DNA of 16,145 nucleotides, taken from T1Sed10-7 sp047921175 (GTDB lineage Bacteria > Actinomycetota > Nitriliruptoria > Nitriliruptorales > Nitriliruptoraceae). Under the pieces are notes generated by a model. The model saw only the letters and a program-made list of their open reading frames with translations, ran no database searches and had not been told where the DNA came from. Numbering within the stretch: position 1 is the first letter of the stretch; every line of letters starts with the position of its first letter. The DNA is taken from the NCBI GenBank assembly GCA_047921175.1, contig JBLRWQ010000064.1, positions 1 through 16,145 of the forward strand, read 5' to 3'. The position numbers and the translations under genes are program-made. This document shows positions 1 to 6,125 of the stretch, one piece after another.

Positions 1-100
1 CGACGACCACGCTGTGTCACCAGCCGTCGTCGAGGCGATCAAACACGCCAGTGGGTGGGGCCACTTCAGATCATCACAGTGGGGCCACTTCTAGTTGACA
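1..100. mobile_element. Probable terminal region of an IS21-type insertion sequence (inner end truncated by window)
   Basis: Read on the minus strand from position 100, the sequence begins TGTCAACTAGAAGTGG and carries two copies of a GAAGTGGCCCCAC block. A TG...CA terminus starting TGTCAA, followed by spaced internal repeats, resembles the multi-repeat ends of IS21-family elements. If so, the element lies to the left of position 100 and its transposase genes are outside the window. Positions 2-94 stay open in one plus-strand frame, ending at TAG 92-94, but I do not recognise the peptide. The family assignment rests on remembered terminus shape only. The other end and the target duplication are not visible. 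Confidence 0.42.
55..91 (+). repeat. Two 13-bp direct repeats (GTGGGGCCACTTC)
   Basis: GTGGGGCCACTTC occurs at 55-67 and again, identical, at 79-91, a period of 24 bp. The second copy is followed by TAGTTGACA, ending at 100. Repeats of this kind just inside a terminus are typical transposase-binding sites of IS21-like elements. The repeat is seen directly; its role is inferred. Confidence 0.8.
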
Positions 101-265
101 AACCCAGCGCCGAGTTCGACGTCGCGCAGCCGTGTTAGGCGCCACATGGGATGAGGATGGGCGGGGTCTTCTGCGCCATCGGGGGTGAGGATGGGGTGCG
201 GCGATGGTCGTCGGGTGCACCCTCGGATGAGCAACGTGCGTGGCTCCACGATGACTGGAGCCGAG

Positions 266-862
266 ATGCTGATCGTCGCCGACGACACCGCCCGCACCGA
301 ACGTGAGCTGGCCGCCGGGGAGCTGGCGTGCCCCGACTGCCGTGGGCGACTGCGCCCGTGGGGACACGCCCGACCACGGTCGCTACGCACCCGCGACGGA
401 CGCCGACACCTGCGGGTCCGGCGCAGCCGCTGCGCCGACTGTGGCCGCACCCACGTGCTGGTGCCCGGCGTGATGCTGCCCCGCCGCGCCGACGCCGTGG
501 AGGTCATCGGAGAGGCGCTTGCCGCCTCGGCGGCGGGGGAGGGTTACCGGCCCATCGCTGCCCGTCTGGGCCGGCCCGCGGCGACCGTGCGCGGCTGGGT
601 CCGCCGGTTCACCGCCCGCGCCCAGATGACCCTGCAGCACGCCACACGGTGCCTGATCCGCTTCGATGTTGGCGTGGTCCGCATCGAACCGGACCCGGCC
701 GCGACACCGACCCAGGCCGCCCTGGCCGTCCTTGGCGCTGCCGTGCAGGCGGTCGAGCGGTTCCTCAACGTGCCGGCACGCTCAAGGTGGCAGCTCGCCT
801 CCGCGCTGTGCTCCGGGCGGCTCCTGGCCAACACGAACTGCCCCTACCCGACCCTGGAGTGA
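266..862 (+). CDS. DUF6431-type zinc-ribbon/helix-turn-helix protein, mobile-element associated
   Basis: A protein of 198 residues. Two CxxC pairs (C22/C25 and C56/C59) form a likely zinc ribbon. An Arg-rich stretch lies between them, and a helix-turn-helix-like segment follows at about 91-115 (GEGYRPIAARLG...VRGWVRRF). The C-terminal part, with a W-QLAS...GRLLA-NT pattern, matches what I recall of DUF6431 proteins, usually encoded just upstream of a DDE transposase in actinobacterial elements. No transposase follows here, so it appears orphaned. I chose the ATG at 266 because GGAG (257-260) sits 5 nt before it; ATGs at 251 and 185 are in frame but lack a clear ribosome site. It probably binds DNA at element ends, but its function is not established. 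Confidence 0.68.
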   Translation: MLIVADDTARTERELAAGELACPDCRGRLRPWGHARPRSLRTRDGRRHLRVRRSRCADCGRTHVLVPGVMLPRRADAVEVIGEALAASAAGEGYRPIAARLGRPAATVRGWVRRFTARAQMTLQHATRCLIRFDVGVVRIEPDPAATPTQAALAVLGAAVQAVERFLNVPARSRWQLASALCSGRLLANTNCPYPTLE

Positions 863-869
863 CCTGACA

Positions 870-905
870 CGCTCCTGGCCAGGCCGTCGAGACCTGTCAG
901 GAGCG
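870..905 (+). terminator. Possible hairpin terminator after the DUF6431 gene
   Basis: CGCTCCTG (870-877) is perfectly complementary to CAGGAGCG (898-905), with a 20-nt loop, starting 8 nt after the stop codon. There is no T tract, so termination is only a possibility. The hairpin could also be part of an element end. Confidence 0.27.
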
Positions 906-1283
906 CCGTGAAGCCGCAACACCGGCCCCAGAAGCTCGACCGCGGCGCGCCCAGTGGCCCACGCGCGAGAAGGACCGCGCGCGGGTCTACGTCGACGTGC
1001 CATCACCCTGCCGCCCGCACGCTGAGGACCCTCACCCCCACCAGCACGCCACCGGACGATCGCGCACCGCTCACCACACCCGACCGCCGGTCCTCATCTC
1101 ACGTGACGCAGCCATCCTCAACGAAGCTGGCGCCCAACAAGCCGTAGCGGGCGCCCAGATCGCTCCGCGCTGACACCAACGCGGTAGACGCTCTCGAACC
1201 GACGCGAACGTGTCGCAGGCAGCGACCGGTAGAACACGCCCGCTACCGCTACCCGCGCACACTTCAGCGCGGCTGCGCCGATG

Positions 1284-1307
1284 GCGGCCCTTGGCCCGCA
1301 GAACTGG
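1284..1307 (+). repeat. GGCCCG-centred repeat, copy A
   Basis: Left arm GCGGCCCTT, centre GGCCCG (1293-1298), right arm CAGAACTGG. Positions 1285-1310 match copy B (1927-1952) at 22 of 26 bases. The left arm and centre are conserved, while the right arm has lost most of its complementarity. The copy lies upstream of the NTF2-like gene. See copies B and C for the interpretation as a recombination site. Confidence 0.65.
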
Positions 1308-1468
1308 GGTCAACCGAAGTCGGGAGACCCGTGGTCTACCCGCCTACAGTGGTGGCGGTGCGATCGTTGAACGTTCCTGGTATGGACATCGCCGGTGTTG
1401 GGAGCTGGCGTGAACCTCGGGGGCGACCGGAGTTGTTGCGGAGCGCCGATAGCGCGAAGGGGAAGATC

Positions 1469-1831
1469 GTGAGTCTGGAGCCGAACGCCGCCGACGTAGT
1501 CCGTGCCCATGTCGCGGCGTTCAACAGTGCCGACGCCTCCCGGGTCGCTTCGGGCTTTCACGTCGATGCCAAGTTCTGCACGGGTAGAGATATCGTTGTC
1601 GACGGTAGGCAGTCGTTGAAGACGTTCTTCGAAGAGGCGTTCCGCGCGATCTCGCTGAGGCTCACGGTGGAGGTACTCGTCGTGGACGATCAGCGAGTCG
1701 CCGCTCAGTTCCAGGAACACGTCGTTGACGACGGAGTCGAGTCCGTCGATCACATCGCCGCCTTCTACGAGGTAGAGGGCGGGTTGTTGCGCTCCGTGAA
1801 GGTCTACCGGGAGGGCAGTGCGACGGAGTAA
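1469..1831 (+). CDS. Small NTF2-like (SnoaL-like) protein
   Basis: A protein of 120 residues with the NTF2/SnoaL layout: an N-terminal helix (NAADVVRAHVAAFNSADASRV), a short strand region ending in a charged stretch, then beta strands with the pattern LTVEVLVVDDQRVAAQFQEH and the closing strands VDHIAAFYEVEGGLLRSVKVYRE. The fold forms a cone-shaped pocket, and members are enzymes (isomerases, cyclases, hydrolases) or binding proteins. No catalytic residues can be assigned. I chose the GTG at 1469 because AAGGGGA lies about 5 nt upstream and the product then matches a normal single-domain length. The longer frame from 1331 adds a tail with no family features. The gene sits alone between two repeat copies (A and B), like a one-gene cassette. 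Confidence 0.72.
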   Translation: MSLEPNAADVVRAHVAAFNSADASRVASGFHVDAKFCTGRDIVVDGRQSLKTFFEEAFRAISLRLTVEVLVVDDQRVAAQFQEHVVDDGVESVDHIAAFYEVEGGLLRSVKVYREGSATE

Positions 1832-1860
1832 GTGGCGACCGCGAGCGGCGGCAGACCCGA

Positions 1861-1900
1861 GCCAGCTTGTAGTCGCAACGTGGCGTCATCGCGAGCTGGC
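1861..1900 (+). terminator. Inverted repeat after the NTF2-like gene
   Basis: GCCAGCT (1861-1867) pairs perfectly with AGCTGGC (1894-1900). Two further pairs, one of them G-U, extend the stem to 9. It starts 29 nt after the stop codon and has no T tract. It may be a terminator or the outer arm of a larger folded site that includes repeat copy B. Confidence 0.33.
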
Positions 1901-1925
1901 CGTCACCTCAGCGACCGGGTGTGAT

Positions 1926-1949
1926 CCGGTCCTTGGCCCGTAGGATTGG
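1926..1949 (+). repeat. GGCCCG-centred repeat, copy B
   Basis: Left arm CCGGTCCTT, centre GGCCCG (1935-1940), right arm TAGGATTGG. The arms pair partly, with G-U wobbles in RNA. The 19 bases at 1927-1945 match copy C (3726-3744) at 18 positions. The copy lies 17 bp beyond the recombinase stop codon and is followed by the short palindrome CAAC-GCG-GTTG (1955-1965). It could be an attachment site or a terminator shared by the two converging genes. Confidence 0.7.
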
Positions 1950-1966
1950 GGTGGCAACGCGGTTGT

Positions 1967-2860
1967 TCAGTTGCCGCCGGCGAGGTAGTGGGCGATGGCG
2001 TAGGTCGCGTGGCGGTTGAGTGCGTGTCGGGAGCGGTCGTAGCGTCGGGTGGTCTTCGGATCGGCGTGGCGGGCGAAGTCCTGCATGTCGCGCAGCGACA
2101 CGCCCGCGTCCAGTCCGATGGTGATCGCCGAGTGCCGCAGCCCGTGAGGGGTCAGGTGAACCGGGATGTCGGCGTCGCGAGCGAGCGCACCAACGAGGTA
2201 CTGCACGTTGTAGGCGGTCATCCGCCGGCCGGCCCGGTTGACCAACAGCGGGCCGCGGCCTCGACCCTCGATCGCGACGGCGACCGCCTGCATGGTGGGT
2301 GGCGCGAGCGCAACCACGGTGGGCCGATCACCCTTCGTGGTGGTCAGCTTCAGGGTGTGATGCCACGAGTGGTTTCCGAGATCCTCGACGTTGCACGCGA
2401 TCAGCTCGCCGCACCGCAGACCGTTGAGACCGAGCAGCATCGCGGCCGCCCACCACGCACCGCCACGCAACTCGGCGGCGGCGAGCCAATCGGTGAGTTG
2501 GTGACGCGTCAGGCTCGCGGTCGCCGACTCGGTCGCGCGCGACGGACGGCGGATCGTCTCGACCGGGTTGCGGTTGACCAGCTGTTCGCGCACGCACCAA
2601 CGGTAGAACGCCGAGACCGCCGAGATCCGCCCCACGATCGTGTTGGGTGGATAGCCAGCGGTCTTCAGCTCGGCGATGAAGGTCTCGAGCGCTGCGGCGT
2701 CGGCACCGCCGACCGGGTCATAACCGTGGGCGTCGCACCAGTCGAGCCATCGGGTCAAGATGAACCGGTAGTTGTCGCGGGTCCGGGCGGTCCAATAGCT
2801 GGCGAGGAACCGTTCCAGCACCTCCTCGGAAGTCGCTCGTGCTGGGGTGATGGTGTCCAT
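1967..2860 (-). CDS. Tyrosine recombinase / site-specific integrase
   Basis: A protein of 297 residues, the normal size for a XerC/XerD-like tyrosine recombinase. The N-terminal SAM-like core-binding domain spans about 10-105 (RTRDNYRFILTRWLDW...ISAVSAFYRWCV). The catalytic domain follows with a full set of active-site residues: R149 (NGLRCGEL), K176 (TTKGDRP), H239 and R242 (HGLRHS), H265 (RHADPKTT) and the nucleophile Y274 (RRYDRS). It should cut and rejoin DNA through a 3'-phosphotyrosine link. I chose ATG 2860 because GGAG lies 5 nt upstream on the minus strand; ATG 2887 is a 9-residue-longer alternative. The open frame continues upstream, but that part runs antisense to the antitoxin gene. 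It neighbours a toxin-antitoxin pair and is flanked by repeat copies B and C. Whether it is a mobile-element integrase or acts on cassettes cannot be decided from sequence alone. Confidence 0.9.
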   Translation of the reverse strand: MDTITPARATSEEVLERFLASYWTARTRDNYRFILTRWLDWCDAHGYDPVGGADAAALETFIAELKTAGYPPNTIVGRISAVSAFYRWCVREQLVNRNPVETIRRPSRATESATASLTRHQLTDWLAAAELRGGAWWAAAMLLGLNGLRCGELIACNVEDLGNHSWHHTLKLTTTKGDRPTVVALAPPTMQAVAVAIEGRGRGPLLVNRAGRRMTAYNVQYLVGALARDADIPVHLTPHGLRHSAITIGLDAGVSLRDMQDFARHADPKTTRRYDRSRHALNRHATYAIAHYLAGGN

Positions 2861-3035
2861 GACATCTCCGATCGACGGACATGCCATGACTTCGACCAAC
2901 TCGCCATCCAACAGCAGCCCACCATGGACGAGCACTGATAGCCGATGGCATCCTGGAACTGGCAAGCCCCGCGACCAGTGCCTGACGTGACAATGGCCGA
3001 GGACGTGGCCGGGGTGACGGTTTGGACCATGCTCC

Positions 3036-3069
3036 TTGACGCATCCTGCATCGTGATGCACGATGCAGG
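3036..3069 (+). promoter_or_regulatory. Promoter and palindromic operator of the toxin-antitoxin operon
   Basis: A perfect 10-bp inverted repeat, CCTGCATCGT (3045-3054) and ACGATGCAGG (3060-3069), surrounds a 5-nt spacer GATGC. It overlaps a plausible promoter: TTGACG at 3036-3041, then a 17-nt spacer and a weak -10 (CACGAT, 3059-3064). The ribosome site and antitoxin ATG follow within 20 bp. Ribbon-helix-helix antitoxins usually repress their own operon through such sites, so autoregulation by the antitoxin, alone or with its toxin, is expected. The rest of the 226-bp gap to the recombinase start shows no other clear signal. Confidence 0.72.
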
Positions 3070-3086
3070 CGATGAGGAGGTGCGTG

Positions 3087-3296
3087 ATGCCCAAGGGATT
3101 CACCGTCCGGCTCGATGACGACCAGGCCGAGGAACTCGAAGCGGTCGCGAAGGTCGACGGGGTGCCGGTCGCCGAGGAGATCCGCCAAGCCATCGCCGTG
3201 CGCATCGAGCAGCGCCGCGGCGATGAGGAGTTCCGTGCGCGGCTACGGCAGTCCATCGCCGACAACCAGAAGATCCTCGACCGACTCGCTCGCTGA
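3087..3296 (+). CDS. Ribbon-helix-helix antitoxin
   Basis: A protein of 69 residues. The N-terminus GFTVRLDDDQAEELEAVAK is the beta strand and first helix of a ribbon-helix-helix (CopG/MetJ-like) DNA-binding domain, followed by VPVAEEIRQAIAVRIEQRR as the second helix. The charged C-terminal helix (EEFRARLRQSIADNQKILDRL) is likely the toxin-binding part. I chose ATG 3087 because GAGGAGG (3074-3080) is placed 6 nt upstream; the frame is also open from 3063, but that would place the start inside the operator. Its stop directly abuts the toxin's GTG start (TGAGTG), so the two are co-translated. It should neutralise Doc and repress the operon. Confidence 0.85.
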   Translation: MPKGFTVRLDDDQAEELEAVAKVDGVPVAEEIRQAIAVRIEQRRGDEEFRARLRQSIADNQKILDRLAR

Positions 3297-3698
3297 GTGA
3301 CCTGGAGCTATCTCGATCTGGCGGACTTCCTGCTGATCGCCGAGGCCGTGCTCGACATCCCCGCTGAGGATCTCGCCCGCGCGGGCCGGTTGGATCTCGC
3401 CGAGTCCGCCCTGCACGCCCCGGCCGCAACCTTCGGCGGCGTAGAGTTCTACCCCGACCTGGCCAGCAAGACCGCCGTGCTGGCCGCCCGGCTCATCAAC
3501 AACCATCCGCTCCCCGACGGCAACAAGCGGGTCGGCTACCTGTGCGCGCTCGAGTTCGTCGCCCGCAACGGTGGCACCTGGACCCACCCGCCCGACGATC
3601 CCGACGGTGACGTCACCGTCGCGACGATCGAAGGCGTCGCTGCCGGCCAGATCGACGAGGACCGCCTCACGGCCTGGATCGCCGAACGCCTGGCGTGA
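3297..3698 (+). CDS. doc: Doc toxin (Fic/Doc family, death on curing)
   Basis: A protein of 133 residues, the usual size of Doc. The Fic-type active motif is HPLPDGNKR at 70-78: H70, the acidic residue D74, and GNKR as the phosphate-binding end. The canonical third position is often Phe; here it is Leu. In the characterised phage P1 system, Doc phosphorylates elongation factor Tu and stops translation. The same activity is likely but untested here. An N-terminal Y-L-D-L-A-D start and the FYPDLASKTAVLAARL-NNH region fit the family. It is transcribed with the preceding antitoxin, with no gap between stop and start. A GTG start without its own ribosome site implies translational coupling. The pair probably stabilises the surrounding mobile block. 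Confidence 0.9.
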   Translation: MTWSYLDLADFLLIAEAVLDIPAEDLARAGRLDLAESALHAPAATFGGVEFYPDLASKTAVLAARLINNHPLPDGNKRVGYLCALEFVARNGGTWTHPPDDPDGDVTVATIEGVAAGQIDEDRLTAWIAERLA

Positions 3699-3724
3699 CG
3701 CAAATCTCCGCCTCGCCCGTGCGG

Positions 3725-3748
3725 GCGGTCCTTGGCCCGAAGGACCGC
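3725..3748 (+). terminator. GGCCCG-centred repeat, copy C: perfect hairpin after doc
   Basis: Left arm GCGGTCCTT (3725-3733) and right arm AAGGACCGC (3740-3748) are perfect complements around the 6-nt loop GGCCCG. It begins 27 nt after the doc stop, so it can serve as a factor-independent-like terminator, although no T run follows. A second, weaker stem follows (GCGGT 3757-3761 with ACCGC 3767-3771). Its sequence similarity to copies A and B (18 of 19 bases with B) is more than a shared terminator shape would need. Confidence 0.6.
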
Positions 3749-3863
3749 GTTCAGGAGCGGTGAAGAACCGCCGTATCCGCACGATGCTCGCCGTCGCTGA
3801 CATGGCCACGGGCCCGGCTGTTGGGCCTATCCAGCGACACCCGCTGCCGAACGCAGGCCGTCC

Positions 3864-5036
3864 TCAGTGTGGGCGGGGACGCAGGGGCTTGAGCCGGTTC
3901 TCCGGGGCCGGGGGGATGAGTGACACCAGCAGCGCGGGCGTCGCGGTGACGAGCAGGGCCACGTTGCCGTCGAGTCGGGTGGCCAGGATGCCGAACAGCG
4001 TCGGCCCGACGATGAACCCGGCCGCGATGAACACGATGGCCAGGGTGAAGCCGGTGCTGGGACGATCCCGATAGACGTGCTGGCTCCAGATGACCAGGAG
4101 GGCGAACCCGGTCGTGAAGCCGACCCCGAACAGCGCCGCTGACCCCAGCGCGGCGACCGTCGAGCCGGGCGCGAGCACCAGCACGAGGAACGAGCCGCTG
4201 ATCAGGACCAGCATCACCGCCAGCGGTCGGCGCACGCCATGACGGTTGGCGATGCTGCCCCCGAAGGCCCCCACCGCGGCACCGGCGAGCCCCAACGACG
4301 CCCACATCGCCGGCCCGATCCAGCTCGGCAGGCCAGCGTCCTGCGCGGTGACCGGCGCGTACGCGAAGTAGGCCCCACAGGTGATCGAGATCCCGAGCGC
4401 GACGCTGAGCATCCGGAGCGATCGGGGGTTGAGGAACCAGCTCAGCCGGGGTCGCCGGTGGCGGGAGGTACGCGCAACCGTGTCCGGTGCCAGCACCCGC
4501 CACGAGGCCGCGGCCGCGAGTAGTCCGATCGCCGCGAACGCCCACCACACGGTCCGCCACCGGTCACCCGCCACCAGCAGGAGCACGCTGGCCACCACGA
4601 GCCCGACCGGAGAGCCGGCGTTGACCAGCGACAGTGCGCGTCGGGTCTCCTCGGTCGGGACCTTGTAGGCGATCGCATCCGAGAACGGCGCCCACGCCCC
4701 GCCCGCGCTCGTGCCGGCCGCGATCACCCCGACAGCCAGCAGGATCGGTCCTGGCGCGGACGCGATCGTGCCCGCACCGACCGCGAGCAGCAGACATCCG
4801 GACACCACCGGCACCCGCGGCCCGAACCGGGCCGTGAGGATCCCGGTGGCCACGGTGGCCACGAGGTAGCCGGCCTGCGCCGCGCTGGCGTAGAAGCCCA
4901 GCACGTCCAGCGACAGGCCGAACTCCTCCCGGAACCTCGGCAGGAACAGCCCGAACGCCTGCCGCCCCAGGGCGTAGGTCGCGATCAGTGCGAGGAGGCC
5001 CGCGAGCCCGACACGGGAGCTCTGGCTGATCGGCAC
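3864..5036 (-). CDS. MFS transporter
   Basis: A protein of 390 residues, rich in hydrophobic segments that fit twelve membrane helices in two halves. The first half includes LAGLLALIATYALGR and GFYASAAQAGYLVATVATGIL, followed by the MFS-type cytoplasmic loop TARFGPRVP. A polar loop around RTSRHRRPRLSW separates the halves, and a second-half ANRHGVRRP loop mirrors the first. It should be a plasma-membrane permease driven by an ion gradient; the substrate cannot be told. I chose GTG 5036 because GGAAGGAA lies 5 nt upstream on the minus strand. The longer frame to 5135 adds an Arg-rich tail without helices. An 82-bp gap separates it from the membrane-protein gene upstream, so the two may share a transcript. 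The next feature downstream is the hairpin behind doc, which converges on this gene. Confidence 0.85.
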   Translation of the reverse strand: MPISQSSRVGLAGLLALIATYALGRQAFGLFLPRFREEFGLSLDVLGFYASAAQAGYLVATVATGILTARFGPRVPVVSGCLLLAVGAGTIASAPGPILLAVGVIAAGTSAGGAWAPFSDAIAYKVPTEETRRALSLVNAGSPVGLVVASVLLLVAGDRWRTVWWAFAAIGLLAAAASWRVLAPDTVARTSRHRRPRLSWFLNPRSLRMLSVALGISITCGAYFAYAPVTAQDAGLPSWIGPAMWASLGLAGAAVGAFGGSIANRHGVRRPLAVMLVLISGSFLVLVLAPGSTVAALGSAALFGVGFTTGFALLVIWSQHVYRDRPSTGFTLAIVFIAAGFIVGPTLFGILATRLDGNVALLVTATPALLVSLIPPAPENRLKPLRPRPH

Positions 5037-5118
5037 CGGGTTCCTTCCACGACAGCAGCTACGGCGCAGTCGTCGTTCCATCCCATCGCTGGGCAGTGTG
5101 CCAGGGCCGCGTGGCAGT

Positions 5119-5571
5119 TCACCTGCGGCCGGCACGTCGGCGGTAGCTCCACCAGCCCCACACCGCCGTTGTGGTGAGCAGCCCCGTGAGCAGCGTGTGG
5201 CTGCTGTGCCACAGGGACATCGCGGGGGCCCATCGCCCGCCGAGTGGCAGCGTGTTCATCGGAGCGCCCGGGAGCGTCGCGACCATCGCGTAGAGGAGCG
5301 GCACGGCTGCGGCCGTCGGCAGCCACGGCATCCGTGGGGCCGCCACGACGATCAGCAGCAGCACGAGACCGAGCAGCAGGAACACGCCGGCGATGACCCA
5401 GCTGGGCCACGCGACGACCTCTCGGAGCTGCAGGACACGCAGCTCGCGCTCGAACCGGGTGACACCCTCGAGCGCCAGCACGAACACGAGACCCAACAGC
5501 GCGCCACCACCATGGCGGACCCAGCCCGTCCTGGTCCGAGACGGATCGCTCGACTCGACCGGCGCATCCAC
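5119..5571 (-). CDS. Small four-helix membrane protein of unknown function
   Basis: A protein of 150 residues that I do not recognise. Four hydrophobic segments are visible: LLGLVFVLALEG, VIAGVFLLLGLVLLLIVVAA, WLPTAAAVPLLYAMVATL and TLLTGLLTTTAVWGWW. A charged loop (TRFERELRVLQLREVV) lies between the first two, and the tail is basic (YRRRAGRR), suggesting a cytoplasmic C-terminus. Between helices 3 and 4 a Pro/Gly-rich loop holds WAPAMSLWHSSHT. I chose GTG 5571 because GGAG is about 7 nt upstream and the start falls after the preceding gene's stop. The frame extends to 5703 but would then overlap that gene. It lies between an NTF2-like remnant and the MFS gene on the same strand. Confidence 0.6.
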   Translation of the reverse strand: MDAPVESSDPSRTRTGWVRHGGGALLGLVFVLALEGVTRFERELRVLQLREVVAWPSWVIAGVFLLLGLVLLLIVVAAPRMPWLPTAAAVPLLYAMVATLPGAPMNTLPLGGRWAPAMSLWHSSHTLLTGLLTTTAVWGWWSYRRRAGRR

Positions 5572-5611
5572 AGCATCGCTCCGTAGGCGTCCGAGGACCG
5601 AACGGTAGCCA

Positions 5612-5977
5612 TCAAGGTCGGCGGGCAGCGATCCGGCGTGGGAAGAGCCGCTGCGCCCGGACACGGAGGCGTTGACCGAAGGCGATCGCGGACTCCACCG
5701 CACCGCCAGCGCGTGGCGCGGCGAGCAGCTGCCGCGCCACCGAGGTGGCGTCGAAGAACAGGTCGAGGGCGACGAACGGATCGCCGAGCAGGGTGACGAC
5801 GCCGTCGGGGAACGGCTCGTACTGCCCTCGCGCGCGTTCGAGGGCGGCGTCCTTCCCTTCGGCAGCCGCCGGCATCATCGGATCGGTGAGCACGATCTCG
5901 TCGTGCATCATCGTGGTGAGCTCGTGCCATGCACCCCGGTTGCTCGACCCGATCCACGGATCGAAGAAGGCCCGCAC
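5612..5977 (-). pseudogene. NTF2-like/ester-cyclase-type protein with an apparent internal deletion
   Basis: An open frame of 121 residues. The first part (RAFFDPWIGSSNRGAWHEL, then MMHDEIVLTDPMMP and GDPFVALD) matches the N-terminal half of SnoaL-like or ester-cyclase-like NTF2 proteins. Residue 72 is followed directly by LFFDATSVARQL, a motif I recall near the C-terminus of this family. The central strands that complete the fold, roughly 40-50 residues, seem to be absent, with the reading frame kept. The join is near position 5762. The N-terminus also looks clipped: an in-frame TAG lies one codon before GTG 5977, and the AGGAG is directly against that GTG. It could be a decayed gene or an unusual mini-protein. 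The 148 bp between it and uppS show nothing else. Confidence 0.52.
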
Positions 5978-6125
5978 CTCCTACGCCGACCGTGGCGCCC
6001 CGGCGACGTCCATCGCTCCACCGCCCGTTCGGGCCATCCTGCCCGCGACCACCGGCGGCGTCGATGCCGCGGCATCCGCCGGAACCCGACCACCGATCCA
6101 CCGCCCGCAGAAGCGCGATCCAGGG

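Larger units (their letters stand above)
863..1468. other. Gene-poor stretch with no convincing coding sequence
   Basis: Between the DUF6431 gene and the NTF2-like gene I see no reading frame with recognisable protein features or a good ribosome site. Short open frames exist at 908-1147 (plus) and 1071-1313 (minus), but both have low-complexity Pro/Arg/Thr composition typical of high-GC noise. The stretch contains a small hairpin (870-905), a 6-bp stem (CCGCGC 1253-1258 with GCGCGG 1267-1272) and the first copy of the GGCCCG-centred repeat (1284-1307). It may be remnant mobile-element DNA. Confidence 0.55.

Noticed and set aside
908..1147. Short plus-strand open frame after the DUF6431 gene
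   Set aside because: Low-complexity Pro/Arg/Thr sequence with no motif. It does not resemble a transposase fragment that I can recognise.
1946..2938. Plus-strand open frame of 330 residues
   Set aside because: It is exactly antisense to the tyrosine recombinase, which has all its catalytic residues. The composition is typical of a high-GC shadow frame.
2861..3265. N-terminal extension of the recombinase
   Set aside because: It would run antisense through the antitoxin gene and its operator, has Ser/Arg-rich noise composition, and a strong ribosome site marks the start at 2860.
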